64,000 bases of DNA, from NCBI RefSeq assembly GCF_002104995.1, contig NW_024468278.1, positions 1-64,000 of the forward strand, given 5' to 3'. Below the pieces are notes generated by a model that did not search any database, was not told the DNA's origin, and saw nothing but the letters and a program-made list of their open reading frames with translations. The translations under genes were made by a program, and so were the position numbers. The stretch is from Linderina pennispora (lineage: Eukaryota; Kickxellomycota; Kickxellomycetes; Kickxellales; Kickxellaceae). Of this stretch, positions 31,660 to 40,563 are shown piece after piece. Numbering within the stretch: position 1 is the stretch's first letter; each line of letters begins with the position of its first letter.

Positions 31660-32400
31660 TTACGCCTCGTCGAGCTCACGTAGAAACACACCCTGCTGCG
31701 GGTGCCCTGACTCGTCCGATAGCCCAAGCCCAGTATTTGTGGTTTGGTTGTGCGGCAAGGCACTCGTCTGGTTGGCGTTAGAGTGGGAGGGACTAAATTC
31801 AGGGAACTCGGCATAGTCAATCTTGCTCGAGAACTTGCTACGCTGCTTGCTGCGGCGCCAAAACAGGAATGCAATGAATGCACCAGCAAGCACCACTACG
31901 CCGCCGATTACTATGCCAATGATAGCGCCGGTAGGGAGATTCGACTTTTTTTTGCTATCCTGTAAAGTCGGCTTCTTTGTTGGCGACGGTGTCCCTGTGG
32001 AGGTGTCAGTTGAGACTGGTGTTGGCTCGGTGGATGTCGGAGAATGCGATGTGTCCACGGCTGTGCTGTGTTTAGCGGAGGAATGTTTGGTGGTTGGCAT
32101 CGGAGGGAAGGATGTCACAGTAGTGGTTGAGGTCACTGTCTCAGTGTCGCCGGTATCCATGTCGGTCGGTGTGCTGGTAATATGCTCAGTGGTATCGGAG
32201 GTTGGTTCCGAGCGCGTCATGCTAGTAGGCTCGGATTTGGTGGTCCCCGTACTCTCTGTACTCTGTGTAGTATGCGTGGCCTTTGTGGTGTCAGCAACGC
32301 CAGTGTCGCTAGCTGATGGCTGCTGGTCAGTGGATGGCAATTCTTGCGCAATGACCAAGGCACAAAGGCTCAGAAGAAAAGCAAGGTAAGAGGCCTTCAT
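31660..32400 (-). CDS. Single-pass Ser/Thr-rich cell-surface protein
   Basis: A 246-residue protein from the Met at 32400: a signal peptide (MKASYLAFLLSLCALVIAQ), an ectodomain of about 130 residues made almost only of Ser, Thr, Pro and Asp, one transmembrane helix (AIIGIVIGGVVVLAGAFIAF) with a WRRSKQRSK stop-transfer, and a cytoplasmic tail of about 55 residues. This layout matches the mucin-like surface sensors and anchors of fungi (Mid2/Wsc/Msb2-like in architecture), but no WSC or other extracellular domain is present and I cannot assign orthology. The open frame extends upstream to 32721 without protein-like character. It is divergent from glucosidase II beta. Confidence 0.65.
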   Translation of the reverse strand: MKASYLAFLLSLCALVIAQELPSTDQQPSASDTGVADTTKATHTTQSTESTGTTKSEPTSMTRSEPTSDTTEHITSTPTDMDTGDTETVTSTTTVTSFPPMPTTKHSSAKHSTAVDTSHSPTSTEPTPVSTDTSTGTPSPTKKPTLQDSKKKSNLPTGAIIGIVIGGVVVLAGAFIAFLFWRRSKQRSKFSSKIDYAEFPEFSPSHSNANQTSALPHNQTTNTGLGLSDESGHPQQGVFLRELDEA

Positions 32401-33122
32401 TAAAATATATGTATAACAAGGAAAATGAAGAAAAAGCCTCGGAAGAGCTGGAGAGAGAAGGGGAAGTGGAAGTAAAAAATAAATTCCAGGATGAACAGCT
32501 GCACAAACAGCGAAGGGGGATGAGCTATGTATAAATACATGACACCTTGCAGGACCAACTTTTTTAGTTGGGGGGCGAGGAGGCGCTGTGCTCACTTGGC
32601 CTTCTAGATGACATGTGGTGTTTTTGCCAAGCATTACAAAGGCTGGTTTCTTTTCTCCTTTGTTGGAATGCTTGGTTTTCATTTTCAATATAGCGATTCC
32701 TTGCCTGGAAACAATATCCACTAGTCATTGCAAGAGATTGCAGGTATACTTGTTCCAATCGCGGTCTGGAAAACAACAAAGAGACAGTCTAAAACCTGGC
32801 CCCTCCCTCCCTGCCCCCTTTGTCGACCACTAAAGCAGCATTTTCTTTCTATATTTTAGGAATACGAACACAGCAGTGGCTGCAGCAGCAAGCCATAGAG
32901 TAGGAAAAAGCATATATGAATAGTACATGGCCGGCGATCACATGGATGAGGGTAGCTATATTTAGACATTGCGGAGAAGACATGATTAGATGCACGGATC
33001 ATTGGATTTGCCACGACCATGCGCGTCATAGGCACAAGCGAGAGCGAGCCCATAGCCCAGCCTGGCTTTCTCTTTGTAATCCTGTCTATTGTCGTCTTTT
33101 TTTTTTTTCATCTTCTACTCAG
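32401..33122. other. Intergenic / 5' leader
   Basis: Shared upstream region of the divergent mucin-like and GTB1-like genes. A pyrimidine tract and CAG directly before the ATG at 33123 look like a splice acceptor, so GTB1 may have an intron in its leader. Confidence 0.4.
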
Positions 33123-34961
33123 ATGCAGACCCGTATTGCACTCGCGTCGTTCCTGCTGCTGCTGCCACACTCAGTGGTAAGCACCTCGGCACAGATTCGT
33201 GGCCTGAACCCGGCTTTGGCCGAAAAATATGTGGCGAATGCACGGGGCAATTTCGAGTGCTTGGATGGGTCCAAGGAGATTCCGTTTGCGCGTGTCAATG
33301 ACGACTACTGCGATTGCACTGACGGCTCAGACGAGCCGGGTACGTCGGCATGTAATAACGGCACGTTCTATTGCCGCAACGAAGGGCACGAGCCGGCCAT
33401 TATCGACTCTGCCAGAGTCAACGACGGCGTGTGCGATCCGCAGTGCTGCGATGGGTCGGATGAATGGGACTCGCATGTGGTATGTCCCAACACGTGTGAT
33501 ACAGTGGGCCGCGCGCACCGGGAGTTGAGGGCCAGCCAGGAGAAAGAGCAGAAGGCAGGGCAGCAACGGCTGAGGCAGCTAGTGCGTGAGGCATCGGGGC
33601 TGCGCAAAATCAAGCGCGAAGAGCTTGCTCGCAAGCAATCTAAACTAGCTGACGCCGAAGTCCATCTTGCGGAGGCTGAGCAGCTGAAGGACATGCTGGA
33701 AAAGCAGGAACAGGAGATGCGGGCCAACCAGGACAGTGACCGCGCAATGCGCAAGCAGGGTCTCTTTGACGAATATCTGCCAGATCTGATCGCGTACCGG
33801 CGGCACCTGGCCATGGCCTTGCATCGCAGCCGGTGGCAGCGCGATTCGTTGATTATGCTTCTACGTGCAGTGCGCCGCGAGCACAACGCCGAGTTCAATG
33901 ACGAGGCGGTGAATCTGGCTGTCAAGGAGTACACCGAGTTTGCCGACGCATACCCGTACCTGGAAAATGCGGCGGCATCGGTGATGGAGGAAGGCGAGGG
34001 AGCGCGGGCTGCACGTGAACAGGAGATGGACCGCGACAGCGAATTGCAAGACGACAAAAACTACGAAGCCTGCCGTGACGCAATCAATATTGCTGAGAGC
34101 GAGCGCGAGACCAACAAGGCTGACATCGACCTGCTCTACGGCATCTTGGCCAAGCTGCGCGATGACTATAACAAAAACTACCATGACTTGGCCGTCAAGG
34201 CCGCCGTCGTCGGCTTGGGAGAGTTCGAGCAGATGCGTGATGCTGATAGCACAGTAATTTCTAGCCAGTACGAGACTCTGGAGATTGCTAAGGCCCAGGA
34301 GCGCGTCGCTGAGGCCAAGGCGCGGCTCGAGCTTATACTTGACGAGACCACCGAAACTCCGGTGGATTCCGAGCAGCCTGATGTGGATTTCCAGCAGCGG
34401 TTGGCCGATGCACGCAGTGCGTACTATACTGCGAGCTCGGATAAGAGCCAGCTGGCAAATGATGTCAGCGTGCTTTCCGAGCTCCTGGGTAAGGACTTGG
34501 GCGAGCGCGATATGTACCTGCCGCTGAAGGACAAATGTTACTCTTTGGATGCTGGTGAGTACACGTACGAGGTATGCTTGCTGGACCAGGCTACTCAGAT
34601 CAGCAACAAGGACAATTCCCGCCAGCACCTGGGCTCTTTTGCTGAGTTCGCCAAGGACAGCGACGGAATTACGCTGTATACCACCCACAAGTACCTGAAT
34701 GGAAACAAGTGCTGGAACGGGCCCAACCGCTCGCTTATTGCGACATTTGAGTGTGCCGAGGAGATCGAGATAGTAAAGGTCACCGAGCCCGAAAAGTGCG
34801 AATACCATGCGCTTATTACTGGCCCCTTCGCCTGCCCTATGCCAGAGGATGGTATGGTAGATGGGAAGGATGACCCTTCTGGGAAGACACCTGTTCCTGC
34901 TGCGCCTCAGGATGACGCTGTTTCTGTTTCACCCATCCCCTATGCTCACGACGAGCTCTAA
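33123..34961 (+). CDS. GTB1: Glucosidase II beta subunit (PRKCSH/Gtb1-like)
   Basis: A 612-residue ER-lumen protein that pairs with the catalytic alpha subunit to trim glucose from N-glycans in the calnexin cycle. It has a signal peptide, then two LDL-receptor class A-type modules at about 46-84 (DDYCDCTDGSDEPG) and 95-125 (NDGVCDPQCCDGSDEW). A long acidic coiled coil with many Glu/Arg/Lys residues (about 130-460) follows. The mannose-6-phosphate-receptor homology domain covers about 475-575, with conserved cysteines (DKCYSLD, YEVCLLDQA, CWNGPNRS, FECAEE, KCEYHA). The last four residues are HDEL, the fungal ER-retrieval signal. All parts are in the usual order, and length and frame are normal. 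Confidence 0.9.
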   Translation: MQTRIALASFLLLLPHSVVSTSAQIRGLNPALAEKYVANARGNFECLDGSKEIPFARVNDDYCDCTDGSDEPGTSACNNGTFYCRNEGHEPAIIDSARVNDGVCDPQCCDGSDEWDSHVVCPNTCDTVGRAHRELRASQEKEQKAGQQRLRQLVREASGLRKIKREELARKQSKLADAEVHLAEAEQLKDMLEKQEQEMRANQDSDRAMRKQGLFDEYLPDLIAYRRHLAMALHRSRWQRDSLIMLLRAVRREHNAEFNDEAVNLAVKEYTEFADAYPYLENAAASVMEEGEGARAAREQEMDRDSELQDDKNYEACRDAINIAESERETNKADIDLLYGILAKLRDDYNKNYHDLAVKAAVVGLGEFEQMRDADSTVISSQYETLEIAKAQERVAEAKARLELILDETTETPVDSEQPDVDFQQRLADARSAYYTASSDKSQLANDVSVLSELLGKDLGERDMYLPLKDKCYSLDAGEYTYEVCLLDQATQISNKDNSRQHLGSFAEFAKDSDGITLYTTHKYLNGNKCWNGPNRSLIATFECAEEIEIVKVTEPEKCEYHALITGPFACPMPEDGMVDGKDDPSGKTPVPAAPQDDAVSVSPIPYAHDEL

Positions 34962-35814
34962 AAGCTTTATTTTCTTTTGTCCATTCGTTTTTGCGACTAA
35001 TAGCAAAAGACATATCTATCTTCATCGTTTGACATGCCGCAAATGGGACAAAATATTGCACACTTGGCGATGACGGCACCGGCTGGCTATAGGCAGATTA
35101 TTGATTCATACAATACATAGCTCTGCGTGTATCACTTAGCCCCGAATAAACTAAAAATGCAACATCTGAGGGAACATGTTTACGAAATAGTTCATGTATA
35201 GGCAGTATATTAAAGTATTTTTGGTGAGGCTATGGTGCGTGCAATGGTTATAAGATATAGAGGCGTACCCCTTCCTAAAAGATATGCTAGGCTCTGATAC
35301 ACAACCCATGCAGGTAAACCTGGAATACTTGGTAGCGCTATACTTGCATTGCCCGCTTTCCGAATATGGGGATATTGCCATCATGACCCACTGAAGCAAG
35401 CATAAATTTTGACATTGTTTTCATTTGCTGAAAGTCAACTTTTGGTTTTGCCAAACCATTAATTGTACTGTAACTTCATTCTCTAGTGGCATCTGTAGGT
35501 ATCCAAATCATGAATAAATGAGCCTGCTGGCCACAAACATTGCATACGCTATTACCTGTTGTCCCAGTTTGAGGTTGTTGAACACTTCATGGCTTTAGCA
35601 TTGTAATCTAGGGGTGCTGGTGGGAATGCATGGGTTTTGCACTCAGTGTGAAGGAAACAACATGGAATAATCTCCACTTCAGGAGCGAACAATGACAAGG
35701 TAATGCTTCGCACGCCCCAAACTGTGCCTCTCTCTTTGCACAACAAAGCGTAGAGCCTCCACAGCAACTGCTCGTTATCTCCGCTACACTGACGTTTTAA
35801 ACATACTCTTTATC
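34962..35814. other. Intergenic, no gene seen
   Basis: About 850 bp between two plus-strand genes, without coding signal. Confidence 0.45.
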
Positions 35815-36600
35815 ATGGACATCGCATCGCTCTTTTCTGTTAACAACAAGACCTTCGTTATCACTGGTGGTGCTATAGGTATCGGGCTGATGGCTGCCGA
35901 CGGACTAGTTGCAAATGGCGCCAATGTCTACATTGCCAGCCGTAACGAAGAGAACCTCAAGCGCGAGTCTGAGCGTCTGACAGCTAGTGGGCCTGGCAAG
36001 TGCCAGTATGTCGTCTGTGACCTTCTTGAGTATGACCAAGTCGAGGCGCTCGTTAGAGAAATAGCGCGCAGGGAGCCAAATGGAGTCCATGTCCTCATCA
36101 ACAACGCAGTCTTGGTGACATCAAAGCCATTTATTGAGCTGACCGAGTCAGACATGGTGCGCGACATTACCATCACCCTGCAGCGCCCGCTTACCCTTGT
36201 CCAAAAATTCCTTCCTCTGCTGCTAAAGACAGCTACTGACAACGATCCTGCGCGAGTTATTAATGTGACAAGTGTTGCTGCTATGACAGCCCTATCAGTT
36301 TCCAATACTTTGTACCCATCGTGCAAGGCAGGTTTGGCTCATATGACACGCGATCTGGCGCAAAAGCTTGCACCCTACAATGTCAACGTCAATGCTATTG
36401 CCCCTGGCCTCTTTGCCACAATACTATATGACCAGCAGAATGAGCTCCGCAAGAAGGCTGCTATAAATTCCATTCCTCTTAAGCGCCTCGGACATAAAGC
36501 AGATGCTGCCTCTGCAATTATCTACCTTTCATCAACGGCTGGGGCCTATGTTACTGGGGCAATAATGGTCATCGACGGCGGAGTTCTGGTAAAGCCATGA
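35815..36600 (+). CDS. Short-chain dehydrogenase/reductase
   Basis: A classical SDR of 261 residues. The NAD(P) motif is TGGAIGIG (residues 17-24), and SRN after the second strand suggests NADP preference. The catalytic residues are Ser153 (NVTSVAAM), Tyr167 and Lys171 in YPSCK. NVNAIAPGLFAT and the closing YVTGAIMVIDGG are typical family signatures. One oddity is NNA at 96-98 followed by Val, where most members have NNAG. The order resembles the 3-oxoacyl-ACP reductase/gluconate dehydrogenase-like group; the true substrate is unknown. Downstream the sequence turns sharply AT-rich at the MITE cluster. Confidence 0.85.
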   Translation: MDIASLFSVNNKTFVITGGAIGIGLMAADGLVANGANVYIASRNEENLKRESERLTASGPGKCQYVVCDLLEYDQVEALVREIARREPNGVHVLINNAVLVTSKPFIELTESDMVRDITITLQRPLTLVQKFLPLLLKTATDNDPARVINVTSVAAMTALSVSNTLYPSCKAGLAHMTRDLAQKLAPYNVNVNAIAPGLFATILYDQQNELRKKAAINSIPLKRLGHKADAASAIIYLSSTAGAYVTGAIMVIDGGVLVKP

Positions 36601-36782
36601 GCTATGGAATGCTTGATACCATATATGCTTCCACATACTTTTTCATATATAAATCAATTCGTATCTCAACCTAGTACTTGGGAGTGGGGTTCTTCAATTG
36701 TTGCCTATGGGCTTCAAATTTCAATAGGCTCAATTTCTCATATTGGCAATTCAATTCTGCTTTCTTTGGTTAATCCCCTATA

Positions 36783-37037
36783 GAGGCTATACAGAGTTAC
36801 TTATTTGCCTAGTAATTGTTTACACATGTTATTACTACTAGCAATTTCAGTGAAATAACTATTTTACCCAAACTACTATCAGCATCTTAGAAAAGTTTTA
36901 GTAATTATGATTTCCTTATAGTTGCATAGCCATATCTATTAAGATATTGACTTTTATTGCCCAAAGATAATTAACCCCAAATATGTCATATTTTTTCTAG
37001 TTAATAATATTTACTAAAACTTTTCTAAGATGCCAAT
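36783..37037 (+). mobile_element. Family A MITE, left part, interrupted
   Basis: The sequence resembles the left half of the elements at 55402 and 56988 (same order of CAATTTCAGTGAAAT, ACCCAAACT and ATCTTAGAAAAGTTT). It breaks off at GCCAAT, where a family B element is inserted. Confidence 0.65.
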
Positions 37038-37333
37038 GGAGGTCATTCACAATCACTAAACTAAGTAAAAAATATTTAGAACTTATAAAACTTTTTGTTC
37101 TTTTGTTTTTTTTTTTTGAGCTTTTATGAAACCCCCATTGGCATCCTGAAAAATTTCAGTTGATTTCTTATGACCCAACCTCTATCTCAGTAGAAGCATA
37201 TTAATTGTGTATCAACTGAAATTTTTCAGGATACTGATGGGGGTTTCATAGAAGTGCAAAAATAATAAAAGTATAAAAAGTATTAGAAGATTTAAATAAT
37301 TATTACCTAGTTCAGTAATTGTGAATAACCTCC
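37038..37333. mobile_element. Family B hairpin MITE, nested insertion
   Basis: A 296-bp element beginning GGAGGTCATTCACAATC and ending in the complement (GTGAATAACCTCC). AAT stands on both sides, a possible 3-bp target duplication. The centre is the family hairpin, with arms at about 37118-37160 and 37210-37251 and the conserved loop CTCTATCTCAGTAGAAGC. The outer parts have diverged more than the hairpin. Confidence 0.75.
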
Positions 37334-37535
37334 AATAGGGGTTTTGTAGAAGAGCCTATTTTGGTATTTTTGTTTATTTACTAATATAGTTGCTAATATC
37401 ATTTTAGATGTTACTAAATAATCTAGTTATTAAAATATTTATTAGTTACTAGTATATTATTTATAGTTTATTAGTAGATTATTCCAACATAAGATATTTG
37501 GTTTCTTAAAACTTTTCTAACTATGAATGACCTCC
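37334..37535. mobile_element. Family B MITE, right-half fragment
   Basis: It matches the right half of the family B elements from the GGTTT of the hairpin arm outward, ending GAATGACCTCC. It has no left half of its own, so it is a truncated copy next to the nested element. Confidence 0.6.
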
Positions 37536-37709
37536 TAACTATACTCTCTATTGTAAATATGGTTAACTAACCATAAAAATATCCTATTTACTAAAATTAT
37601 TCTAAGATACAACTAGCAGCTTAGATAGAAAGACTATTTCAGTAAAAGTATTAAAAGTTACAAAATTTTTAGGTAATTATTGAGCAAATAAGCAACTATG
37701 AATAGCCTC
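37536..37709 (-). mobile_element. Degenerate family A terminal fragment
   Basis: Read on the minus strand from GGAGGCTATTCATAG, it follows the left end of family A with many substitutions (GCTGCTAGTTGTATCTTAG for GCTATCAGTATCTTAG). Confidence 0.5.
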
Positions 37710-38176
37710 CAGTACCCTTAGCTAAAAATTATTATGTTCTTATACTTTTACATAGTGAGCTATATCTGCCCTTTGCCTACACCGTTGGAATAAGTGGTCT
37801 CATCAGCCACAATATCACACTTAATGTTGATAGCATGCTTACGAGTAGTAACCACCTGTGATACTGCTGCATCAACTGCTGTAACGTGGTATAAGGGATA
37901 GAATGTTTGTAAGGCCATTTTAGCGGAAACGTCACATATTGCTCAGTACCACTGGTATAATCTCACAGTGTCTCTCTTGACCCGTGTTCCCACTCGCATC
38001 GTCATTGATATTGGCGACGAAAGTTGAATATTAACGGGGCGTGAACAGTAAAGATTCTGCTATTTTCCACAGAGTGACTGTTGAGGTGCATACAATGGGG
38101 CAATCGTTATTGATTATGGGCGAAAAACGTGATGGAATTTGGTTGACCAGAGCGAATTACTACATTTACACACAAA
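37710..38176. other. Intergenic, no gene seen
   Basis: AT-rich spacer between the MITE cluster and the small membrane-protein genes. Confidence 0.4.
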
Positions 38177-38506
38177 CTATGCGGCCATCTGCATCGACAG
38201 CGGTGGGGCTATCAGCGTATTGTATGCAGGTGGGTCGTCCTTAAGCACTGGGGACCGTGACGGCGGGTTGTATATAGGGAGGATATCCGTCTCAATGCTG
38301 CGACGAGAGTAGTGGCTGGCAACAGGGGGCGGATACTGAACTGGTTGTGCGAATGCAGGATCGAGCACTGGTACATGCCTAAGTGGTGCTGGCCGGCTTT
38401 GTGGCAGCTCAGCCTGCCGTTTTGTCGCACGACGGATCATACACCCACGCAGTACACCCCACAAGACGATAAAAGCAGGGATGATGAGGAACGCAATAAA
38501 TATCAT
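38177..38506 (-). CDS. Small single-pass membrane protein with PPxY motif (1)
   Basis: A 109-residue protein with one hydrophobic helix at residues 1-19, a basic stop-transfer (RRATKR) and a Pro-rich cytoplasmic tail. The tail contains a PPAY motif (92-95, KDDPPAYNTL), a ligand for WW domains such as those of the Rsp5/NEDD4 ubiquitin ligases. The tail aligns with that of the gene at 38805: PPPVASH, RRS, LPIYNP, DPPAYNTLIAPP. The frame stays open for about 24 Ser-rich codons upstream of this Met, ending at a stop near 38580. This would suit an extracellular segment before the helix, so a further upstream exon is possible. A role as a ubiquitin-ligase adaptor or sorting cargo is inference. Confidence 0.6.
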   Translation of the reverse strand: MIFIAFLIIPAFIVLWGVLRGCMIRRATKRQAELPQSRPAPLRHVPVLDPAFAQPVQYPPPVASHYSRRSIETDILPIYNPPSRSPVLKDDPPAYNTLIAPPLSMQMAA

Positions 38507-38804
38507 GTTGTGTTGGACCAGTTCCGTGCCACTAGGTATGGACGATAGGGATGATACGGAGGAAGAAGACAGATGTTTTTAGAGCGGCATTTGGTCAGTA
38601 TTTTGTGGCCGGGTATGGCTAATTATGTATTCACCCAGCCCATTACTCCTGAAACATGCATGAAGGCTACGCTGATGTCCAGGCGACAATGTCGTTTCGG
38701 GCAAGTCATGCAATAGCCATCTAGCGCATGACACGGTGTAATCTAATCGGCGGTATTTGCGATCTATTAAGCAAAGTTTGTATTTACAGAAAACGCCTGA
38801 GCGT

Positions 38805-39107
38805 CTATGCCGCACGGGCCGAAGGCGGCGACGCAATAGCTGCCTCGTATGACGGCGGTTTGTTGTAGTTGGCTGGCGTGTAAACGGGAAGCTGGCTGTC
38901 CACGCTTGACCGGCGGCGGTGGGCAGTTACAGGCGGGGGCAGTGTAATGTTTTCTTGAGGCAGCGGCTGGAAGATTTGGATTGTGCTGTTTTGTTGAAAG
39001 TGCTGTTGCGCTGCGCGTTTTTTCACGTACATCCGACCCCAGGACGACAGTATTATAAGCACGATAACAACGATGAAAATTGCCAGGTATGTAGAGTAGT
39101 TTACCAT
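38805..39107 (-). CDS. Small single-pass membrane protein with PPxY motif (2)
   Basis: A 100-residue paralogue of the protein at 38177: a short luminal start, one transmembrane helix (about 6-23), a basic flank (YVKKRAAQQ) and a Pro-rich tail with PPSY at 84-87 (YNKPPSYEAA). The shared blocks with the neighbour occur in the same order: PPPVTAH, RRRSS, LPVYTP, PPSYEAAIASPP, and both end in Ala-Ala. Helices and spacers have diverged while the tail blocks are kept, which suggests the tail is the functional part. PPxY motifs recruit HECT-type ligases through WW domains. No other domain is present. Confidence 0.65.
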   Translation of the reverse strand: MVNYSTYLAIFIVVIVLIILSSWGRMYVKKRAAQQHFQQNSTIQIFQPLPQENITLPPPVTAHRRRSSVDSQLPVYTPANYNKPPSYEAAIASPPSARAA

Positions 39108-39819
39108 AGTTGATACAAATTAGAAGTGTAGCAGCGAAGCAGAGATGACCTGTGGCCAGAAAAGCCGCTGACAACCAGAGCCCTTTAAATAGACAGCTGC
39201 TCCTGGTTGCCCCACGATGATGCGGTCTTGGCACCAGCGTCATGCAGCATGAGAAGTGTGTTGGGCAAAACCAGAGAGAACAGTCCACAACTAATTAGAA
39301 TGTTCTTTTTATCGTGGGTTGATTTCCTGAGTGGCGGTTCATCGCGGAGCCGACTGCGCGCGGGTTTCCAAGCAAGCAGGCTATTTGTTTTGTGACTGCT
39401 TGGGACACTGTTGGCAGGGGATATCTGCTGCTGCTGCATGCGCTGGTCTAGTACCTGTTCACTCCAGAAAAGAGAGGCATTCGTGCGAACAAGCCAGTGA
39501 TATGATTCTGAGCTTCAAGCCCAGTGCCAAGCATCAGGAATGGCATGACAGCGGCAGCATGTATGCATCTCTTGTGGAATTAGGCTTCAGGACATTAGAG
39601 GCCCCAATCCACCTCGACTCTACGCTGTTGTGTCAGTGGATAGTCGACGACAGATGGCCATGGGTGCTGAGCATATTTATTGCGGAATCCAGAAGAAGTG
39701 CAGATTGCCTGTGCTGAGATATTCAAAAACCAGCATGGATAAATCCCTATGGACTCATTGATTGTCGAGAACAGCACCATTGCCTAGGTTGGAGAACAGC
39801 TATTCACAGTACCTCTTCT
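39108..39819. other. Intergenic, no gene seen
   Basis: Short plus-strand ORFs here lack coding character. Confidence 0.4.
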
Positions 39820-40194
39820 CTATTCCGGTGTGTAGATTCTTGGCGGTGGAGCAATAATGCTGCATGTGGGCATCAGAAGGTTGCTCTGTAGCGAGTATGG
39901 AGTAAGGGGGTTTTTTTTCTCAGCGCTGTTTTGGTGTTGCCAGCTGAGCGACGTAGGAATAGACACCACAGCCGCGTTTGCAGGAGGCTCGACATGTAAG
40001 TAGCCACTAAGCCCTGCGTTAGAAGTGTACTGCGGGTGACCTGACACTGCATTCTGAGGAATCGGTAACGGGCCAGGAGGTTGGTGGTTTTTGGGTTTAT
40101 GTGGATCGGGTTTAGCACAGGCGTGTATTATCACTCCAAAGACGAACGCAGTGGCTGCGGCTGAAACAGCGTAAAGAGTTGTTACAAGAGACAT
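39820..40194 (-). CDS. Small single-pass membrane protein, Pro-rich tail (3)
   Basis: The third gene in the same orientation, 124 residues: an N-terminal hydrophobic helix (LYAVSAAATAFVFGVIIHAC), then a Pro-rich tail (KNHQPPGPLPIPQ; VEPPANAAVVSIP). It has no PPxY in the annotated frame. A run of eight A and five C near 39910 lies in the tail, and the alternative frame after it reads a Pro-Pro-Tyr; a one-base error there would change the whole C-terminus. Similarity to the two neighbours rests on size, architecture and position; the sequence match is weak. Confidence 0.45.
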   Translation of the reverse strand: MSLVTTLYAVSAAATAFVFGVIIHACAKPDPHKPKNHQPPGPLPIPQNAVSGHPQYTSNAGLSGYLHVEPPANAAVVSIPTSLSWQHQNSAEKKNPLTPYSLQSNLLMPTCSIIAPPPRIYTPE

Positions 40195-40563
40195 AGGTTT
40201 ATCAGCAAATATTTCCAGCTATCAACATAGGTGAGAATGAGACGGTGGCGGCAAAGAGTCGGCTGCAACAGCACTGCTGTAGACAGCTTTTTCGCTAATA
40301 ATGCAGCAGAGCACCGCCGGTCCAAGCTGCTCTCGCCCTGGCGGGCAATCTACAGGCAGCTCCGGCGGTGTACGATCTAGAACCAGCAATCACCTGCCAG
40401 TGGATCGGCCAAACAAGTCGTGATGGGCGCAGTTAGCGTGCTGAGGAGCGCACGCTGCTTCTCAATGCAATAGTAAAAGCGGCTTCTATAAAAATAAAGA
40501 GTAGGCTAAGAAAGCAATAATACAAAGCGCCAACCAGAAAATAAGGGCTCTATGAAAGGGAGA
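40195..40563. other. Intergenic, no gene seen
   Basis: Nothing recognisable. Confidence 0.4.

Noticed and set aside
33368-34057. 229-codon minus-strand ORF
   Set aside because: Shadow of the glucosidase II beta gene.
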